Shown piece after piece: positions 6,545 through 9,901 of a DNA stretch of 9,901 bases (its first letter is position 1; every line of letters begins with the position of its first letter). The stretch covers positions 1 to 9,901 of the forward strand of contig JADHUF010000035.1 in NCBI GenBank assembly GCA_016784625.1, read 5' to 3'. The position numbers and the translations under genes are program-made. Source of the DNA: Candidatus Nitrosopumilus sp. GTDB taxonomy: Archaea; Thermoproteota; Nitrososphaeria; Nitrososphaerales; Nitrosopumilaceae. The notes under the pieces were generated by a model, which saw only the letters and a program-made list of their open reading frames with translations, searched no databases and was not told where the DNA came from.

Positions 6545-6877
6545 ATGTCAAATGATCTCACAAAAAAAGCTGCCGAAATGTTGCTAAAAGGGGCAACATT
6601 ACTTAGTGAACATTGCCCATATTGTTCAGGTGTAAGAGTGATGAAAGATGGACATGCATTGTGTATTAGTTGTGGGCGAGAACCAGAAAAAAAAGAGATT
6701 CCAAAAGACATACCTCAGCAAATGACAAAATCAACTTTAGAAGAAACTCTGGAAAAAAAGATGGAATATTTATCAAAAGAACTGGAACAGGAAAGCAATC
6801 ATGAAAAACAACAAGAGATTTTGAAATCGATCAATTTGATATTAGAAACTAAAGAAAAAATAAAGAATAAACAATAA
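6545..6877 (+). CDS. UPF0148 / Sssca1-like (ZNRD2-type) zinc-ribbon protein
   Basis: This is a 110-aa small cytoplasmic protein. The N-terminal helix MSNDLTKKAAEMLLKGATLL precedes a zinc ribbon formed by C24, C27, C40 and C43 (CPYCSG and LCISCG). This arrangement, with AEMLLKGATLLSEHCPYC, is typical of the archaeal UPF0148 family related to the human Sjogren syndrome/scleroderma autoantigen 1 protein. The C-terminal half (about 64-108) is a charged, Lys/Glu-rich predicted coiled coil. Its biochemical role is not established; nucleic-acid or protein binding is usually assumed. It is followed after 35 nt by Sec61-beta, which appears to have its own TATA-like element. Confidence 0.87.
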   Translation: MSNDLTKKAAEMLLKGATLLSEHCPYCSGVRVMKDGHALCISCGREPEKKEIPKDIPQQMTKSTLEETLEKKMEYLSKELEQESNHEKQQEILKSINLILETKEKIKNKQ

Positions 6878-6880
6878 GGT

Positions 6881-6894
6881 TTTTATGTTAAAAT
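6881..6894 (+). promoter_or_regulatory. TATA-like element for Sec61-beta
   Basis: TTTTATGTTAAAAT is centred about 26 nt before the ATG at 6913. If it is used, the mRNA for Sec61-beta and DUF2070 would be leaderless, which is common in archaea. The preceding T-run (6880-6884) could also terminate the UPF0148 transcript. No Shine-Dalgarno site lies before the 6913 ATG, consistent with this. Confidence 0.35.
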
Positions 6895-6912
6895 CTGTGT
6901 TTTCGAATTATA

Positions 6913-7080
6913 ATGAGCAGTAAGAAAAAATCAGCACCACTTCCAGCATCAAGTGGAGGTCTCATGAGATTCTTTGAAGATGAGACCAAAGGATTTAAAA
7001 TTGATCCAAAAATTGTAATATCAATTCCTATTAGTCTAATTGCAGTTTCATGGGCAATAGATATATTTTTAGCTCCGTGA
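6913..7080 (+). CDS. secG: Sec61-beta / SecG, translocon small subunit
   Basis: This 55-aa tail-anchored protein is the third subunit of the archaeal SecYE-beta protein-conducting channel. Its cytoplasmic N-terminus is KKKSAPLPASSGG. The family signature GLMRFFEDETKGFKIDPKIV spans residues 16-35, equivalent to the GL-RFYEEE-KG-KL-PK pattern of archaeal Sec61-beta. A single C-terminal membrane helix spans about 34-53. It is too short for many gene callers and easily missed. The stop is 7 nt before the DUF2070 start, so the two are likely co-transcribed. A TATA-like element 26 nt upstream suggests a leaderless transcript. The length is in the normal range for archaeal homologues (about 53-60 aa). 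Confidence 0.93.
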   Translation: MSSKKKSAPLPASSGGLMRFFEDETKGFKIDPKIVISIPISLIAVSWAIDIFLAP

Positions 7081-7087
7081 AGAAACA

Positions 7088-8833
7088 ATGCAATCCACAG
7101 ACGATGTTGCAAATATACACAACAGGTTTTCCCTTACTTTAGTTAATCCAGGTTCACATTACTTTTCATTAGTAGGATCATTAGCAACTGCAGTAGCAAT
7201 TTCACTAACAATATATTTTGGATATTTGAATAATTTGATTTCTAATGAGATTTGGTATAAAATTCCAATAGTAATTGGAGTATTAGCATTAACACAACTA
7301 CTAGATACTAGATTTACAAAGAAAAAAGAATATTCAAAGTCACTACATTCATCTCTTTTTGGAAATATGTTATGGGAAGTTACACTTTTGATGGGATTGT
7401 TAGCAAGTTTAGTATTATCTAAAGAAACATCATTATTTTTTGTAACTTTTGGGATATTTCTTTTTGCAAGTTTTAGAATAGGAATCTATACTACGACTTT
7501 GGGGGTAAGCATTAAAAAAGCATGGGCCATATGTTTTATTCAACCATTAGCAATGTTTTTCGTATTGATTCCACAAGACATGTGGTTTTCAATACTAAGT
7601 GATCCAATAGCATTAGGATATGGGGTATCCTTTTTGATTATTGCAAGTGTCTGGTCAATACTTACAGATAGAGCAGGAAGGCCAGGTATGGAGAGTACTC
7701 ATAAAACTATTCAAGCATATCTTGCATCTCAGGGAAACGATTTTGCAGAAGCCGAAGAAATTATGGAACAACGCTCAAATGAAACCAAAGTATTCACATC
7801 TCAAATAAAATTATCATCGCCAAATGGGAAAACAGAGTTTCGAATGGTATTACCAGAAATACATCCAGGACCATATCATCCAGTAGGAGGAAGTAATATC
7901 CCATATCTAATTTACAAAAACTTAGCCTCATCAGCAATGGTTATGCACAGCATATCAGATCATGCATTAAATTTACCATCAAAAAATGAAGTTGAAAATT
8001 ATTTAAAAAATTTAGAAAATAGTGAAGTCAAAGAAGAGGGGCTAAAATGCACAGAGCCAGTAACAGTTCAAATAAACAAAGCTAGAGTGGTAGGATTGTT
8101 ATTTGGGAATAATCCATTGTTATTTTTATCATTATCTCCACATGGAATGGAAGATATTCCAAGTTACATGAAAACAGAAATTGAACAATATGCAAAGAAT
8201 CGAAATTACACTAGGACAATTACAGTAGATTGTCACAATGCCATGGGAGAAGAAATTTCAAAAGAAGATGGAGAAGACATGTTAAAGGCTGCAAAATCTT
8301 GTTTAGACACTCTAATTACTAAAGATAGTTTTCCAATTGAATTTGGGTATGCAAATTCTGATGATATGGATGTATGGACAGAGGATTTGGGCATGGGGGG
8401 ATTAGGGATTGTTTGTTTTAAAATTAATAATAAAAAATATTTTCTTGGGTGGGCAGATGCTAACAACATGGAAAATGGCGTAAGAGAGAAAATCATTGAA
8501 AGCTTTGCAGAAAAAGATCATCAATTACTTGAGATTTGTACATCAGATACACATTATGCTCCAGTTAAAGCTCGAAATAGAAATGGATACTATCAGTTAG
8601 GATTGATTACAAGTGCAGACAAACTTTCAAAATGGTTACTAGAAATTGCAAATAATGCAGAAACAAAGTTAACTTCAGCAAAATTTGAAATCTTAGAAAA
8701 TGAAACCAAGGTAAAAGTTATGGGACATAGTATTTACGAAGATTATTCAAAGGCACTTGATAATTCATTAAAAATTACAAAAGGATTTGTCATAGGAGGA
8801 GTTTTGTTTTTCATTACTAGCCTGTTCTTATAG
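7088..8833 (+). CDS. DUF2070-family polytopic membrane protein, possible membrane-bound hydrolase
   Basis: This 581-aa archaeal membrane protein belongs to the uncharacterised DUF2070 family. The N-terminus (HNRFSLTLVNPGSHY, 11-25) precedes about six membrane segments between residues 25 and 193. A large soluble domain (about 200-560) follows, and the protein ends with one more membrane segment (about 565-581). The soluble domain has His/Asp-rich conserved-looking motifs: EIHPGPYHPVGGSNIP (257-272), HSISDHALNLPS (287-298), SPHGME (350-355), VDCHNAMGEE (380-389) and CTSDTHYAP (484-492). Such residues suggest a metal-binding or hydrolytic site, an inference rather than known function. The gene lies 7 nt downstream of Sec61-beta. 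Its last 17 nt overlap the convergent nuclease gene. Confidence 0.9.
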   Translation: MQSTDDVANIHNRFSLTLVNPGSHYFSLVGSLATAVAISLTIYFGYLNNLISNEIWYKIPIVIGVLALTQLLDTRFTKKKEYSKSLHSSLFGNMLWEVTLLMGLLASLVLSKETSLFFVTFGIFLFASFRIGIYTTTLGVSIKKAWAICFIQPLAMFFVLIPQDMWFSILSDPIALGYGVSFLIIASVWSILTDRAGRPGMESTHKTIQAYLASQGNDFAEAEEIMEQRSNETKVFTSQIKLSSPNGKTEFRMVLPEIHPGPYHPVGGSNIPYLIYKNLASSAMVMHSISDHALNLPSKNEVENYLKNLENSEVKEEGLKCTEPVTVQINKARVVGLLFGNNPLLFLSLSPHGMEDIPSYMKTEIEQYAKNRNYTRTITVDCHNAMGEEISKEDGEDMLKAAKSCLDTLITKDSFPIEFGYANSDDMDVWTEDLGMGGLGIVCFKINNKKYFLGWADANNMENGVREKIIESFAEKDHQLLEICTSDTHYAPVKARNRNGYYQLGLITSADKLSKWLLEIANNAETKLTSAKFEILENETKVKVMGHSIYEDYSKALDNSLKITKGFVIGGVLFFITSLFL

Positions 8834-9452
8834 TCTTCATTTGATCAATATTACCATAAAACTCATCTACAAATGAAGAGAATTGAAAAATAGGTACAAT
8901 TGGCACGCTTTCAATAAAATCAACTTTATCTTGATACAAAGTAACAATTACAGGCACAGCTATTGCCCCAGGAGTTTTTGCAACATAATGTTTTGTTCTT
9001 TGAATCTGTTTTTTAACAGCAGTGGTTAATGTTGAAGTACTATAACGCTTCCAGTGTTTACAATCAATTAAAATTGCAATGCCTAATCTAATACCAATAA
9101 CATCAATCTCCATTCTAGGTTTAGTCAAAATCATGTTCTTAATTACAGCAAAATCTTTTGATGTTAAAATTTCTGCAGTCAAACCCTCAAAATCTTTCCA
9201 ATCCAGCGCAATGGAAATTTCATCAATAGGAAGTCCTTTTTCAAGTAACGCAACAGCAATTTTTAATTTATCAGCATTCTCAAAATAATAGGAATTATCT
9301 TGTTTTGTTCCAATATTATTTTTTATAAATTCATTTAAAATTGTTTCAGAGTCAAGTAGATTTAGTTTTGTAACAGCAGAAAAATCCTTAATCGATATTC
9401 CACCCACAATGATTCCTTGCAATCCAACAATCATTTTAGGATGAATTTTCAA
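8817..9452 (-). CDS. PD-(D/E)XK nuclease-like protein (Mrr/restriction-endonuclease-like fold)
   Basis: This 211-aa protein has an N-terminal helical, possibly winged-helix region (about 1-80) and a C-terminal nuclease-like domain. The catalytic layout is visible: a helix with WKDFEGLTAEIL (85-96, E89), then MEIDVIGI (114-121, D117), then ILIDCKHW (127-134, D130 and K132), then a helix KKQIQRTKHYVAK (147-159) with Q149. This matches the E-D-(D/E)xK order of Mrr-type endonucleases, and all key residues are present. Target and role are unknown; DNA repair or recombination are as likely as restriction, and no methyltransferase partner is adjacent. The start is either TTG at 9452, which fits a TATA-like element 28 nt upstream, or ATG at 9434 (residue 7). 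The 3' end overlaps DUF2070 by 17 nt. Confidence 0.77.
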   Translation of the reverse strand: MKIHPKMIVGLQGIIVGGISIKDFSAVTKLNLLDSETILNEFIKNNIGTKQDNSYYFENADKLKIAVALLEKGLPIDEISIALDWKDFEGLTAEILTSKDFAVIKNMILTKPRMEIDVIGIRLGIAILIDCKHWKRYSTSTLTTAVKKQIQRTKHYVAKTPGAIAVPVIVTLYQDKVDFIESVPIVPIFQFSSFVDEFYGNIDQMKTIRTG

Positions 9453-9476
9453 TTGTATGTTTTGATTTATCTACTT

Positions 9477-9484
9477 GATATAGG
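9477..9484 (-). promoter_or_regulatory. TATA-like box for the nuclease-like gene
   Basis: On the minus strand the sequence reads CCTATATC, centred about 28 nt before the TTG at 9452. Normal archaeal spacing would make the transcript start almost at that codon, supporting a leaderless TTG start over the ATG at 9434. No Shine-Dalgarno site precedes either candidate. Confidence 0.35.
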
Positions 9485-9493
9485 TTTTAGGAG

Positions 9494-9503
9494 ATATAAT
9501 ATA
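9494..9503 (+). promoter_or_regulatory. TATA box for the solute-binding protein gene
   Basis: ATATAATATA is centred about 30 nt before the ATG at 9529, so transcription would begin near 9525 with a leader of only a few bases. It is the best TATA match in the window. Together with the minus-strand element at 9477-9484 it forms a compact divergent promoter. Confidence 0.5.
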
Positions 9504-9528
9504 GATTTTATTACAAGCATCTTAAATT

Positions 9529-9901
9529 ATGATTATGGAAAAATTGCTAGTTATCATACTAGCTCTTTCAATTGTAGTGGTAATGCAAAATGAATCTTTT
9601 GCAGAAAAAAGCACATTTTTTGATTCAGTTAAATTCATTCAGTATCTAGATGAGAATACAGCATTAGAAGAAGTACGAAATGGAAACTTGGATGTATATT
9701 ATTATACAATTTCATCAGATAGGTTAGAAGATAATCAAGCAAGAGAAGGATTACAGGTTTTCGATTCTACAGGAGGATCATATAGTATTCTGGTCAATCC
9801 TGCGGAATCTGAAGAATTCAACCCATTTTCAAGTAAGGAAATTAGATTCGCATTAAATTATTTGATAGATAGAAAATTAATCGTAAATGAATTGATGGGA
9901 G
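9529..9901 (+). CDS. Secreted ABC-type solute-binding protein, family 5 (SBP_bac_5), 3' end cut off
   Basis: 124 complete codons are visible before the window ends, with no stop. A signal peptide is present (MIMEKLLVIILALSIVVVMQ, then NESFAE; cleavage near residue 26). After it, the pattern DENTALEEVRNGNLDVYYYT (41-60) and SSKEIRFALNYLIDRKLIVN (101-120) match the family-5 oligopeptide/dipeptide-binding proteins, which end this stretch with a conserved R-AL-YAIDR helix. These motifs normally occur some 200-300 residues into the mature protein. Here they follow the signal peptide directly, so the usual N-terminal lobe seems absent or moved. The protein would act outside the membrane, delivering a peptide-like or other ligand to a permease not seen here. 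The ATG at 9529 was chosen by the nearby TATA box; M3 at 9535 is an alternative. Confidence 0.78.
   Translation, partial: MIMEKLLVIILALSIVVVMQNESFAEKSTFFDSVKFIQYLDENTALEEVRNGNLDVYYYTISSDRLEDNQAREGLQVFDSTGGSYSILVNPAESEEFNPFSSKEIRFALNYLIDRKLIVNELMG

Noticed and set aside
6888..7112. Open frame of about 74 codons on the minus strand
   Set aside because: It is a shadow antisense to Sec61-beta, which has a clear family signature and a TATA-like element.
1..9901. CRISPR arrays, insertion sequences, att sites, tandem repeats or a defence island
   Set aside because: No direct-repeat series, terminal inverted repeats, transposase or integrase motifs were seen; composition is even and genes are mostly core archaeal ones.

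Overview
The window looks like a chromosomal segment of an AT-rich archaeon, most likely a Nitrosopumilus-like ammonia-oxidising thaumarchaeon (Nitrososphaerota). The domain assignment rests on archaeal information-processing genes (transcription factor B, aIF1/SUI1, Sec61-beta, an archaeal-type RNase P RNA), on F420 biosynthesis genes (cofD, cofC), and on archaeal conserved families (DUF2070, the UPF0148/Sssca1 zinc-ribbon family). The genus-level placement is an inference from gene content, base composition and protein style; no database search was possible. I see no mobile elements, CRISPR arrays, tRNAs or clear signs of recent transfer.

Layout. 1-756 (+): the 3' end of an unidentified gene, then a class I SAM-dependent methyltransferase 2 nt after it. 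788-1071 (+): an RNase P RNA gene filling what would otherwise be a 330-bp gap, ended by a T-run that also serves the convergent gene. 1088-2458 (-): a secreted or membrane-anchored protein whose cytoplasmic tail carries nine cysteines in CxC pairs. 2560-4126 (+): cofD and cofC, 1 nt apart, which make and transfer the phospholactyl-type side-chain precursor of coenzyme F420. 4239-5147 (+): TFB, overlapping by 12 nt at its 3' end with the convergent 5136-6125 (-) CPBP/CAAX-type membrane protease. The protease lies 6 nt downstream of aIF1 (6132-6440, -). From the 104-bp divergent region, the + strand then carries a UPF0148 zinc-ribbon protein (6545-6877), a 55-aa Sec61-beta (6913-7080) and a DUF2070 membrane protein (7088-8833). 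DUF2070 overlaps by 17 nt with a convergent PD-(D/E)XK nuclease-like gene (8817-9452, -). A second divergent promoter region leads to the start of a secreted family-5 ABC-type solute-binding protein (9529 onward), cut off by the window end.

How the genes work together. CofC activates the 2-phospholactate (or phosphoenolpyruvate) moiety with GTP and CofD transfers it to the deazaflavin Fo; the other F420 genes (cofE, cofG/H) are not here. TFB, aIF1, RNase P and Sec61-beta are housekeeping parts of transcription, translation initiation, tRNA maturation and protein export. The least explained items are the CxC-rich tail protein, the DUF2070 protein with its His/Asp-rich soluble domain next to Sec61-beta, the stand-alone nuclease, and the solute-binding protein that appears to lack the usual N-terminal lobe. 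No obvious new multi-gene defence or mobile system is visible; the window is mostly core archaeal genes with a few uncharacterised members.
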